Shown here: positions 57,730 to 64,000 of the stretch, in pieces
Position numbering within the stretch: position 1 is the stretch's first letter
Layout of the letters: every line of letters starts with the position of its first letter
The notes under the pieces: model-generated
Told to the model about the DNA's origin: nothing
What the model saw: the letters and a program-made list of their open reading frames with translations, nothing else
Databases searched by the model: none
Program-made: the position numbers and the translations under genes
Assembly (NCBI RefSeq): GCF_014333615.1
Contig: NZ_JACSCY010000004.1
Coordinates: forward strand, 124,001-188,000
DNA from: Hymenobacter citatus
GTDB lineage: Bacteria > Bacteroidota > Bacteroidia > Cytophagales > Hymenobacteraceae
DNA length: 64,000 nt
Direction: 5' to 3'

Positions 57730-58959
57730 ATGTGGAGCTATAGCAAAAAGTACTTGCCGATTTTTCTCCTGCTAGCCTTGCTTGTAGGGTGCAAGCAAGA
57801 AAAAAAAGAGAAATACAGTTACAAAATAGCTGCTGATATAAAAGAATGTAAAGACTGCTACGTCAGGCTGTTTTTTATGCACAATTCTGATGGTAACGAT
57901 CTTATTGATAGTACAGCAGCCCGAGACGGACGTTTTACGTTGCAAGGCAAAATCGCTCAGCCGGGCTTCTATATGATACGGTATCAAAGTCAGACAGATG
58001 AGAATATAGGAGATTGGTTGACAGTATATCTACCAGCAGACTCCGTTCATATTAAGACTACAGAAAGCAGCAGCGTTCAGACGAAGTTTTATAAGATGTC
58101 TGATGGTAATTCTCCCCGGAAACAGATAGTTATTTCCTCGCCTTCTCCCTTGCAAGAGGAGTTGGAGCAGTATCTTTTATTGAAAGACAGTCTTGACCAC
58201 CAATTTCAAGTGGATAAAGAATTGATTAAGGCGAAGTTTGTCCAAACCTTCGACTCAGGCGATAAGGCGTTGGTCGAACAGTGGGCCGATTCTATAAAAA
58301 ACTTTGAATACAGGTTTCCCAGCTACTTAGCTGTGGCAGCTCATTTATTCATTCAGCAACATCCTGCCTCTGTGGTGTCGCTCTATGCCATGTTCGACAA
58401 CCGTGGCGACCTGCCCTCAGTGGAGCGCTTTCGTCGGTACTATCAAGCCATGCCCACCGAGTTGCAGCAAAGTTTCTACGGTAAGAGGTTGAATAAGGCA
58501 TTAGCTGAAGGCGAAGAACGCAACGTGAACAACCAGCGCTTCGTGGGCCAGCGTGTGCAAAGTTTGGCCGGCAAGACGCCGGACGGCCAAGAGCTAAATG
58601 CCGCCCAGGTCTTCCAGCAGAATAAGCTCACGCTGGTCGAGTTCTGGGCTAGCTGGTGCGGCCCCTGCCGCATGGAGATGCCCAAGTACTACGGCCTGCA
58701 CAAGCAGTACCAGGGCAGGGGCTTTGGTATGGTGGGCGTCTCGCTGGACACCAACCACAACAAGTGGCGGCAGGCCATTGCTGAGGACAGCTTGCAGATG
58801 CCTCACTTGTCAGAGTTAAAAGGCACGAGCGGGGAGGACATGCAGCGGTTTGGCATCAATGCCATTCCGGCCAATCTGCTCGTGGATGAGACGGGCAAAA
58901 TCGTGGCCGTGGATATTCCCTACCCTAAGCTCAAGAAGAAGCTGCAAGGCGCCTTGTAG
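57730..58959 (+). CDS. TlpA-like thioredoxin lipoprotein with DUF4369, tandem copy 2
   Basis: A 409-residue paralog of the preceding protein with the same domains (lipobox LLVGC, DUF4369-like part, helical middle, thioredoxin domain with CGPC). The N-terminal half has diverged to roughly half identity, while the thioredoxin domain is nearly the same at DNA level: 58624-58793 equals 57314-57483 base for base. Upstream sequences (CTAACCGAGCGAAAA before the ATG here, TTAACCGGGTGAAAA before copy 1) are also alike, so the duplication covered the upstream region too. Confidence 0.9.
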   Translation: MWSYSKKYLPIFLLLALLVGCKQEKKEKYSYKIAADIKECKDCYVRLFFMHNSDGNDLIDSTAARDGRFTLQGKIAQPGFYMIRYQSQTDENIGDWLTVYLPADSVHIKTTESSSVQTKFYKMSDGNSPRKQIVISSPSPLQEELEQYLLLKDSLDHQFQVDKELIKAKFVQTFDSGDKALVEQWADSIKNFEYRFPSYLAVAAHLFIQQHPASVVSLYAMFDNRGDLPSVERFRRYYQAMPTELQQSFYGKRLNKALAEGEERNVNNQRFVGQRVQSLAGKTPDGQELNAAQVFQQNKLTLVEFWASWCGPCRMEMPKYYGLHKQYQGRGFGMVGVSLDTNHNKWRQAIAEDSLQMPHLSELKGTSGEDMQRFGINAIPANLLVDETGKIVAVDIPYPKLKKKLQGAL

Positions 58960-58987
58960 ACGCTTAGCTGCGTGCTCGCGAATTGCC

Positions 58988-59596
58988 TTACTGTCTCCGT
59001 AATTCAATCTTGTCGATACCTCGGTTCAGACCACGCCACGTCATAGTGTTTGGGTCTGCTGTAGTTTCCACAGAAAAGTTGTCAACCAATCCAATTGATT
59101 TGAGGTAGGTCTCCTCAGCCTCCGGAAAACGAGTGCCTGATGGGAAATTATATTCCAACAGGAAGAAAGCCTGTGGCCCTGTCTTGTCAAATACGTGTTC
59201 GGCACTCGCAAGCAACCAAAAGTGCATAGGGTAGGATTTGCCTTTATACTGAATAGTACAGTCGAAATCGGGGTGGCGCAGGTCTTTGGGATTGGTGCGC
59301 GGAACTGCCGCCTGCCGAATGGAAAGGATAGCCAATTCCTGTAACACCGTATCGCGCTTAATACCTGCCTCGCTTTGGCTGCTATTATAGGACTGTCTTT
59401 TGATATGCACACGTTGTAACGACCAGTCGCCTACCATCTGCGGGGTAAGCTGGTTCATCAGCTTAATGCTCTCTTGATCGTAGTTGATTGCAGGCTTTGC
59501 TGTCGTACCTGGTTTTGCAGGCACTGCCTCCTCCTTTGTGCATTGCGTGAAGCATAGGGCAGTAGCCAGCAAGGATAAGTGTAGGTAATTCTTCAT
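58988..59596 (-). CDS. Lipoprotein of unknown function
   Basis: A 202-residue predicted lipoprotein (MKNYLHLSLLATALCFTQC). I use the ATG at 59596, which gives a clean lipobox; the frame extends 8 codons upstream. The mature part has no recognised domain (VGDWSLQRVHIKRQSYN, DFDCTIQYKGKSYPMHFWLLASAEHVFDKTGPQAFFLLEYNF). It is convergent with the second TlpA gene and divergent from blaI. Confidence 0.75.
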   Translation of the reverse strand: MKNYLHLSLLATALCFTQCTKEEAVPAKPGTTAKPAINYDQESIKLMNQLTPQMVGDWSLQRVHIKRQSYNSSQSEAGIKRDTVLQELAILSIRQAAVPRTNPKDLRHPDFDCTIQYKGKSYPMHFWLLASAEHVFDKTGPQAFFLLEYNFPSGTRFPEAEETYLKSIGLVDNFSVETTADPNTMTWRGLNRGIDKIELRRQ

Positions 59597-59747
59597 CAGT
59601 ATAGTATAGGTGATGAACAATAGTACGCAGGAGTTGTAAGCGAGCCTAGTCCACTAGTTTAAGGTATTGTTATACTATTAGAAGGGTAGAAAATAAAAAA
59701 GGAGTAGAGCAGTGATAGTAAGTAGATGTGGCGAGAGATGAATATTG

Positions 59748-59763
59748 TACGAAAAAAATCGTA
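59748..59763. promoter_or_regulatory. BlaI operator 1
   Basis: TACGAAAAAAATCGTA, matching TACGA-N6-TCGTA exactly, 24 bases upstream of the putative -33 TTG of the blaI promoter. Confidence 0.75.
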
Positions 59764-59771
59764 GATTAAGC

Positions 59772-59802
59772 TTGCATCTACGATATGTTTCGTATATACT
59801 TG
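59772..59802 (+). promoter_or_regulatory. Promoter of blaI-blaR1
   Basis: TTG at 59772, 20 bases, TATACTTG at 59795-59802 (TAnnTTTG with one mismatch). Spacing and the TTGCAT start are the same as in the TonB-receptor promoter at 48283. Confidence 0.6.
59779..59794. promoter_or_regulatory. BlaI operator 2
   Basis: TACGATATGTTTCGTA, an exact TACGA-N6-TCGTA dyad lying between the two promoter elements. The TonB-receptor promoter has only a weaker dyad (TACAA-N10-TTGTA) at the matching place. Confidence 0.75.
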
Positions 59803-59805
59803 CTG

Positions 59806-59821
59806 TACGAACTGATTCGTA
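59806..59821. promoter_or_regulatory. BlaI operator 3
   Basis: TACGAACTGATTCGTA, an exact dyad starting 3 bases after the -7 element and covering the expected transcription start, 20 bases before the blaI ATG. Confidence 0.78.
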
Positions 59822-59841
59822 CACTGTAACAACCTCGCCTC

Positions 59842-60246
59842 ATGCCTGATACCCCCATCCCTAAGCCTACCGAATCGGAGCTGGAAATTCTACAAGTGCT
59901 TTGGCAGCAAGGCCCCAGTACCGTGCGCTTCGTGAACGACGAGCTGAACCGCAAGCGCGAAGTCGGCTACACCACTACCCTCAAGCTATTGCAACTGATG
60001 CTCGACAAAGGACTAGTACTGCGCGACGATGATGCCCGCACGCACATCTACCGCGCCGCCGTGCGGCAGGAAGAAACGCAGAGCCTGCTGCTCGACCGAT
60101 TTGTGGAACAAGCCTTCGGCGGCTCGGCCATGAAGCTGGTGATGCAGGCCCTCGGCAACGGCCGCACCTCGCAGGCCGAGCTGGAGCAGATTCGGAATCT
60201 GCTGAATGAATTAGGCGAAAACGACCACCCTAACGCAGATAAGTAA
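59842..60246 (+). CDS. blaI: BlaI/MecI/CopY-family repressor
   Basis: A 134-residue winged-helix repressor. N-terminal DNA-binding domain: PTESELEILQVLWQQGPSTVRFVNDELNRKREVGYTTTLKLLQLMLDKGLVLRDD. The C-terminal dimerisation helices (LLDRFVEQAFGGSAMKLVMQALGNGRTSQAELEQIRNLLNEL) contain the region that the BlaR1 protease cleaves in staphylococci. The stop overlaps the start of the M56 gene by one base (TAATG). Three dyads upstream indicate autorepression. No beta-lactamase gene is near, so the regulated process is something else. Confidence 0.94.
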   Translation: MPDTPIPKPTESELEILQVLWQQGPSTVRFVNDELNRKREVGYTTTLKLLQLMLDKGLVLRDDDARTHIYRAAVRQEETQSLLLDRFVEQAFGGSAMKLVMQALGNGRTSQAELEQIRNLLNELGENDHPNADK

Positions 60247-62765
60247 TGAACTGGCTCGAACAAACCCTTTCGCCCGCCCTCGTACGCGCCCTGGGCTGGA
60301 CACTGCTCCACTCGCTCTGGCAAGGTGCCGTGGTGGCCCTAGCCTTAGTAGGACTCCTGCTGTTGCTGCGTCGCCATAGTGCCCAGGTGCGCTATACCAC
60401 GGCTGCCGTGGCTCTGCTCACCCTGCTGGTACTGGCCGCCGTTACGTTCAGCAAGTATTACCTCCTAGCAGCACCGGTGGCACCAGCTCAGGCAGCTGTC
60501 ACGTATGAGGTAGTGAACCTGGCCGCGCCTACCGGCACCGGTGAGGTAGCCTCGGTGCTACCTGCCGGGCCGGTAGGCACTGCATCGGTATGGCAGCGTG
60601 GGTTGCAGTATTTCGATCAGAACATGCCGATGCTGGTGGCGGCCTGGCTGCTGGGCCTGCTGGCCATGACGCTGCGCCTGCTGGGCGGGCTGGCCTATGT
60701 GCAGCGCCTGCGCCACTACCGCGTGCAGCCCCTGGGCCAGGACTGGCAGCGCCGCCTGGCCGAGCTGGCCCAGCGTGCCGGCCTGCAACGCCCCGTGCAG
60801 CTGCTGGAATCAGCGAGGGTGAAGGCGCCGCTGGTGGTAGGACACCTACGGCCGGTGATTCTGCTGCCACTGGGCACCGTTACGGGCCTGAGCCAGACGT
60901 ATATGGAAGCCATTCTGGCCCACGAGCTGGCCCATGTGGCGCGCCGCGACTACCTCATGAACCTGCTGCAATCCATAGCCGAAATCCTATTCTTCTACCA
61001 CCCCGCCGTGTGGTTTATGACGGCCTGCCTGCGCACCGAGCGCGAAAACTGCTGCGACGACATGGCTACTACCTTGGTAGGCGGCAATCCGCTCACACTG
61101 GCCCGCGCTCTAGCTGCTCTGGCCGAGCACACTGTAGTGCCAAAAGTTGCGCCGCAGCTGGCCTTGTCGGCCGTGGGGCCCGATGGCTCGTTGCTGGGCC
61201 GGATCCGGCGGCTGGTGCAAGGGCGCACGGCCCCTACCTTCACGGAGGGCTTTATGGCTGCCTGCGTAGTGCTGGTAGGGCTGGTGTTGCTGAGCACGGC
61301 CGTTACGCTGGCCGGCCCGCGTGCCGCGGCCACTTCTTCTGAGGCTCTCGCAGCCTCTTCCGAGGCAGTTGCAGTGGAGGCCGACCCCGTGCTGGTGCGC
61401 GAAACCACGGCACTTGCCCCAGCCATAGCACCCACCGAAATGCGCATTCTCAGCATCTCGGCCGATGGCAAGGCGCTGGCGCAAATCGGTGCCATGCAAG
61501 TGAGCTTCGACACGACCCTGAACCCCGGCGTGATGCGTCAGCTGCGGGCCCTGGGGCGCATAGAGGGTAGCGGCAACGGTACCGTGGTCATCAAGAAAGA
61601 CAAAAAAGGCCGCCTGGAAGAGCTGTATGTCGACGGCAACCGCGTGGAGCTGGACAAGACGAAAGGCAAAAAGGCCAAAGGCGAATTGGTGCAGGTAGTG
61701 CAGCTGCCGCCGTCTAGCAGTGACTATGATGAAGATATTAACATCAACGTCAGCGCCATCACCCGCGACGCCTTGCGGATAGCACAGCACGAACTGGCGC
61801 GCATCGACATAAATGGCATCACCCACGATGCCTTGGCCACAGCCGATGCGGCCCTGAGTGGAGTAGATATCAATGCCATTACCCGTGATGCTTTGCAGGA
61901 AGCCGAAGCTTCCTTACGGTCAGCCGAGCGTAATGCCAAAACCGACGAAGAACGCAACCAGATTCGGGAAAAGCGTGATGAGCTGCGCGAAAAGCAGCAG
62001 GAGCTACGCGAAAATATGCGGGAGCAACAACAGCAGATGCGGGAAGATATGGAAGATGCCCGCCGCGACATGGAGGAAACCCGGCGTGAGATGGAAGAAG
62101 ATGGCCGCCGCGACGCGCTAGACGAAGCCCTGGAAAATGCGTTGCTAAATGACGGTCTAATCAAATCTGCTGACAGCTACCAACTACGGCTTAGCCCAAC
62201 AGAGCTGATCGTGAACGGCACCAAGCAGTCGGCTGCGTTGCAGAAGAAATACCTGGCGCTCTACGAATCGGCGAGCGGGCGCAAGCTGAGCGGTACGGGC
62301 TCCGTGAACATCAGCAAGAACAGCACAGGCCGCACCAACACCATCAGCGGCCCGCGCGGTAGCACGCGGATATCGGGCTCTGTAACGCACTCTGGTACTG
62401 GCCGGCGCACGCCACCTACCCCGCCCGCGCCACCGGCACCGCCAGCACCGCCAGCTGCTCCTGCTATGCCCGCCCCGCCGGCCCCACCCGCTCCGCCAGC
62501 AGCACCGGGGGCTCCTAATGTGCCGGCCCCGCCCACGCCGCCTACCCCGCCTACGCTCGGCACCGACGAGCTACGCACGCAGCTGCGCAAAGACGGACTG
62601 CTGGGAGCCAACGAAAAAAGCTTCCAGTTTCAACTGGACAAAAAGGGCCTACGCGTAAACGGCAAGTCGCAATCGGAGGCCCTGACTGCCAAATACCGCC
62701 GAATCTACGACATCCCTACGAGCGGCAACTCCAACCGCACGGTGCAAGTGTCAGTGAGTGAATGA
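60246..62765 (+). CDS. M56-family metallopeptidase, BlaR1/MecR1-like sensor with unusual C-terminus
   Basis: An 839-residue membrane protein. Four membrane segments (about residues 15-40, 47-70, 127-147 and 335-360) enclose the zinc site HELAHVARRDY (about residue 225) and FFYHPAVWFM, then ERENCCDDMA. After the last segment the periplasmic part is not a penicillin-binding domain. It has a small beta region, three INxITxDAL-type repeats, a charged coiled coil (about 560-620), and a module of about 45 residues that occurs twice (about 632-676 and 774-824), separated by a Pro/Ala-rich hinge. Inferred role: to sense an envelope signal and cleave BlaI. Confidence 0.92.
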   Translation: MNWLEQTLSPALVRALGWTLLHSLWQGAVVALALVGLLLLLRRHSAQVRYTTAAVALLTLLVLAAVTFSKYYLLAAPVAPAQAAVTYEVVNLAAPTGTGEVASVLPAGPVGTASVWQRGLQYFDQNMPMLVAAWLLGLLAMTLRLLGGLAYVQRLRHYRVQPLGQDWQRRLAELAQRAGLQRPVQLLESARVKAPLVVGHLRPVILLPLGTVTGLSQTYMEAILAHELAHVARRDYLMNLLQSIAEILFFYHPAVWFMTACLRTERENCCDDMATTLVGGNPLTLARALAALAEHTVVPKVAPQLALSAVGPDGSLLGRIRRLVQGRTAPTFTEGFMAACVVLVGLVLLSTAVTLAGPRAAATSSEALAASSEAVAVEADPVLVRETTALAPAIAPTEMRILSISADGKALAQIGAMQVSFDTTLNPGVMRQLRALGRIEGSGNGTVVIKKDKKGRLEELYVDGNRVELDKTKGKKAKGELVQVVQLPPSSSDYDEDININVSAITRDALRIAQHELARIDINGITHDALATADAALSGVDINAITRDALQEAEASLRSAERNAKTDEERNQIREKRDELREKQQELRENMREQQQQMREDMEDARRDMEETRREMEEDGRRDALDEALENALLNDGLIKSADSYQLRLSPTELIVNGTKQSAALQKKYLALYESASGRKLSGTGSVNISKNSTGRTNTISGPRGSTRISGSVTHSGTGRRTPPTPPAPPAPPAPPAAPAMPAPPAPPAPPAAPGAPNVPAPPTPPTPPTLGTDELRTQLRKDGLLGANEKSFQFQLDKKGLRVNGKSQSEALTAKYRRIYDIPTSGNSNRTVQVSVSE

Positions 62766-62772
62766 GAAGAAT

Positions 62773-62808
62773 AAAAGGCCGGTAGCACTACGCTACCGGC
62801 CTTTTTTG
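62773..62808 (+). terminator. Terminator after the blaI-M56 operon
   Basis: AAAAGGCCGGTAGC pairs with GCTACCGGCCTTTT over a short loop, followed by TT. Confidence 0.92.
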
Positions 62809-62954
62809 TAGCAATAGTAGCACTATCGGTCGCCGCCGCTTTTATTCTGCGGCCACTAAGCAACGCTTGTATGCGGGTCTGCATCTATGGCGCCGTGTAG
62901 CTGCTCTACTGACCTGTTTTATCTATCGTCCCACCTCTTCCCGCCCCTTGTTTT

Positions 62955-64000
62955 ATGTTGCGTTTTTGTAGCCTGCTGTGGGTAGGCTTGGCTATGCTAT
63001 GCCTGCCCGTCATGGCCCAAACGCCGGCTTCGGCCGTTACGCTGGCCCCTAAAAAGCAACTCCAGGCCCTACGCATCACGGAGGCCATCAAGCTTGATGG
63101 CGTGCTGGACGAGGCCGTGTGGCAGCAGGCGCCGGTGGCCTCGCAGTTCATCCAGAACCGCCCCGCGCCCGGCCTACCCGAGCGGCACCCTACGGAGGTG
63201 CGCATCCTCTACGACGACGCCAACCTGTACATCGGGGCCGTGATGCACGACGTCAGCGCCGATTCCATTCCGCGCCAACTTACCCAGCGCGACAACCTCG
63301 ACGGCAACACCGACTTCTTCGGTATTTTCCTCGATACCTACCACGACAAGCTCAACGGCTACGGTTTTTTTGTGACCACGGGCGGCGTGCAGTGCGATGC
63401 GCGCTACTCACCGGCCGGCGGCGAAGATTTCAACTGGAATGCCGTGTGGGACTCGCGCACCGCCCTACGCGGCACCGACTGGGTGGCCGAAATCCGGATT
63501 CCTTACTCGGCCATTCGCTTCAGCAACGTGCCCGAGCAGCTGTGGGGCCTCAACTTTATGCGCCAGCGCAAGCGCGACAACCAGGGCTTTTTCTGGAACG
63601 AGGTGAAGCCCGCCGTGGATGGCTTCGTGAACCAGTGGGGCGAGCTGCGCGGCATCCGCGACGTGAAACCGCCCCTGCGCCTCTCGCTCACGCCCTACGT
63701 ATCGGCTTACCTGAACCGCAATGCCGTGAGCGTGGAGGGCCAGCGCCGCACCACCACCAGCTTCAACGGCGGCGCCGATGTGAAGTGGGGCATCAATGAG
63801 AGCTTTACGCTGGATGCTACCCTGGTGCCCGACTTCGGGCAGGTGCAGAGCGATAATCAGGTCTTGAACCTGTCGCCATTTGAGGTGCAGTTCAACGAAA
63901 ACCGACAGTTCTTCACCGAGGGTACCGAGCTATTCAATAAAGGTGGGCTGTTCTACTCGCGGAGGGTAGGGGCGCAGCCCATCGGCTACGGCAGCGTGGA
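62955..64000 (+). CDS. DUF5916/CBM9-domain protein, 3' end outside window
   Basis: The first 348 residues of a large exported protein; the frame is still open at the window end. Signal peptide MLRFCSLLWVGLAMLCLPVMAQ. Residues about 35-220 match the carbohydrate-binding family 9-like domain: ALRITEAIKLDGVLDEAVWQQAPVASQF, EVRILYDDANLYIGAVMHDV, DFFGIFLDTYHDKLNGYGFFVTTGGVQCDARY, WVAEIRIPYSAIRF. Then comes the start of the DUF5916 beta-barrel part (DATLVPDFGQVQSDNQVLNLSPFEVQFNENRQFFTEG). In Bacteroidota these are probably outer membrane proteins of unknown substrate. It lies directly after the blaI-M56 operon, with its own upstream region. Confidence 0.9.
   Translation, partial: MLRFCSLLWVGLAMLCLPVMAQTPASAVTLAPKKQLQALRITEAIKLDGVLDEAVWQQAPVASQFIQNRPAPGLPERHPTEVRILYDDANLYIGAVMHDVSADSIPRQLTQRDNLDGNTDFFGIFLDTYHDKLNGYGFFVTTGGVQCDARYSPAGGEDFNWNAVWDSRTALRGTDWVAEIRIPYSAIRFSNVPEQLWGLNFMRQRKRDNQGFFWNEVKPAVDGFVNQWGELRGIRDVKPPLRLSLTPYVSAYLNRNAVSVEGQRRTTTSFNGGADVKWGINESFTLDATLVPDFGQVQSDNQVLNLSPFEVQFNENRQFFTEGTELFNKGGLFYSRRVGAQPIGYGSV

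Noticed and set aside
59842-62765. blaI-blaR1 read as a beta-lactam resistance operon
   Set aside because: No beta-lactamase or extra PBP gene is adjacent and the sensor lacks the PBP domain; only the regulatory pair is supported.

Overview
The window comes from the chromosome of a GC-rich Bacteroidota. The best fit is Hymenobacter or a close relative in the Cytophagales. Pointers are: a Rho factor with a long disordered N-terminal insert, an rpsP-rimM-trmD-rplS operon with an Ala/Glu-rich tail on S16, an LptD/OstA protein, DUF4097 proteins, a TonB-dependent receptor with a carboxypeptidase-like N-terminal domain, DUF4369-TlpA lipoproteins, promoters resembling the Bacteroidota TTG-N19-21-TAnnTTTG type, and no obvious strong Shine-Dalgarno sequences. 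I found no tRNA, rRNA, CRISPR array, insertion sequence or prophage. Almost all of the window reads as ordinary chromosome.

Layout. 1-3.5 kb: the 3' end of a PolX-type polymerase (PHP domain), a family 9 glycosyltransferase, lipoproteins and a tiny UBP zinc-finger protein. 3.6-7.4 kb: divergent serS and rho. 7.4-12.4 kb: secreted proteins, a DsbA-like protein, and a minus-strand UbiA/methyltransferase/membrane-protein cluster. 12.8-16.1 kb: a membrane protein, a winged-helix regulator and a DUF4153/DUF4173 membrane protein, apparently sharing an operator dyad. 16.2-20.8 kb: PBP1A, a TIGR01777 epimerase, folE and queD. 21-26.6 kb: a coiled-coil secreted protein, a pyrophosphatase-like lipoprotein that has lost most catalytic residues, the ribosomal/tRNA-modification operon and a desaturase. 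26.9-33.7 kb: a pseudouridine synthase, panB, LptD, an amidase and an MCE-domain protein (cell-envelope genes). 33.9-41.2 kb: an acyl-CoA carboxylase beta subunit, a broken zeta-toxin-like locus, poxB, a SirB1-type protein and a redoxin. 41.2-51 kb: a phosphopantetheinyl transferase, WD40 protein, DivIVA-like protein, folB, an ECF sigma/anti-sigma/DUF4097 group and a TonB-dependent receptor. 51.2-56.2 kb: a YbbA/YbbP-like ABC exporter divergent from a TesA-like esterase, then a YciI protein. 56.4-59 kb: two tandem TlpA-like lipoproteins. 59.8-62.8 kb: a blaI-blaR1-like pair. 62.95 kb to the end: the start of a CBM9/DUF5916-type protein.

The most interesting signals are regulatory and structural. 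(1) Three 16-bp TACGA-N6-TCGTA dyads precede blaI. One exact and one near-exact copy, placed with the same promoter geometry, precede the TonB-dependent receptor 11.5 kb away, suggesting a BlaI regulon without any beta-lactamase in view. (2) A CTTTG-N5-CAAAG dyad occurs in front of two neighbouring transcription units next to a winged-helix regulator. (3) A pyrophosphatase-like lipoprotein appears to be a pseudoenzyme. (4) A zeta-toxin-like gene is truncated and frameshifted next to an intact small partner. (5) Tandem TlpA genes share a 170-bp identical island inside otherwise diverged copies. (6) At least nine long intergenic inverted repeats belong to a few families (REP-like cores, some with tandem GGTGAAATG-type flanks). 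(7) The hexamer CCTACC/GGTAGG seems strongly over-used, even against codon preference.
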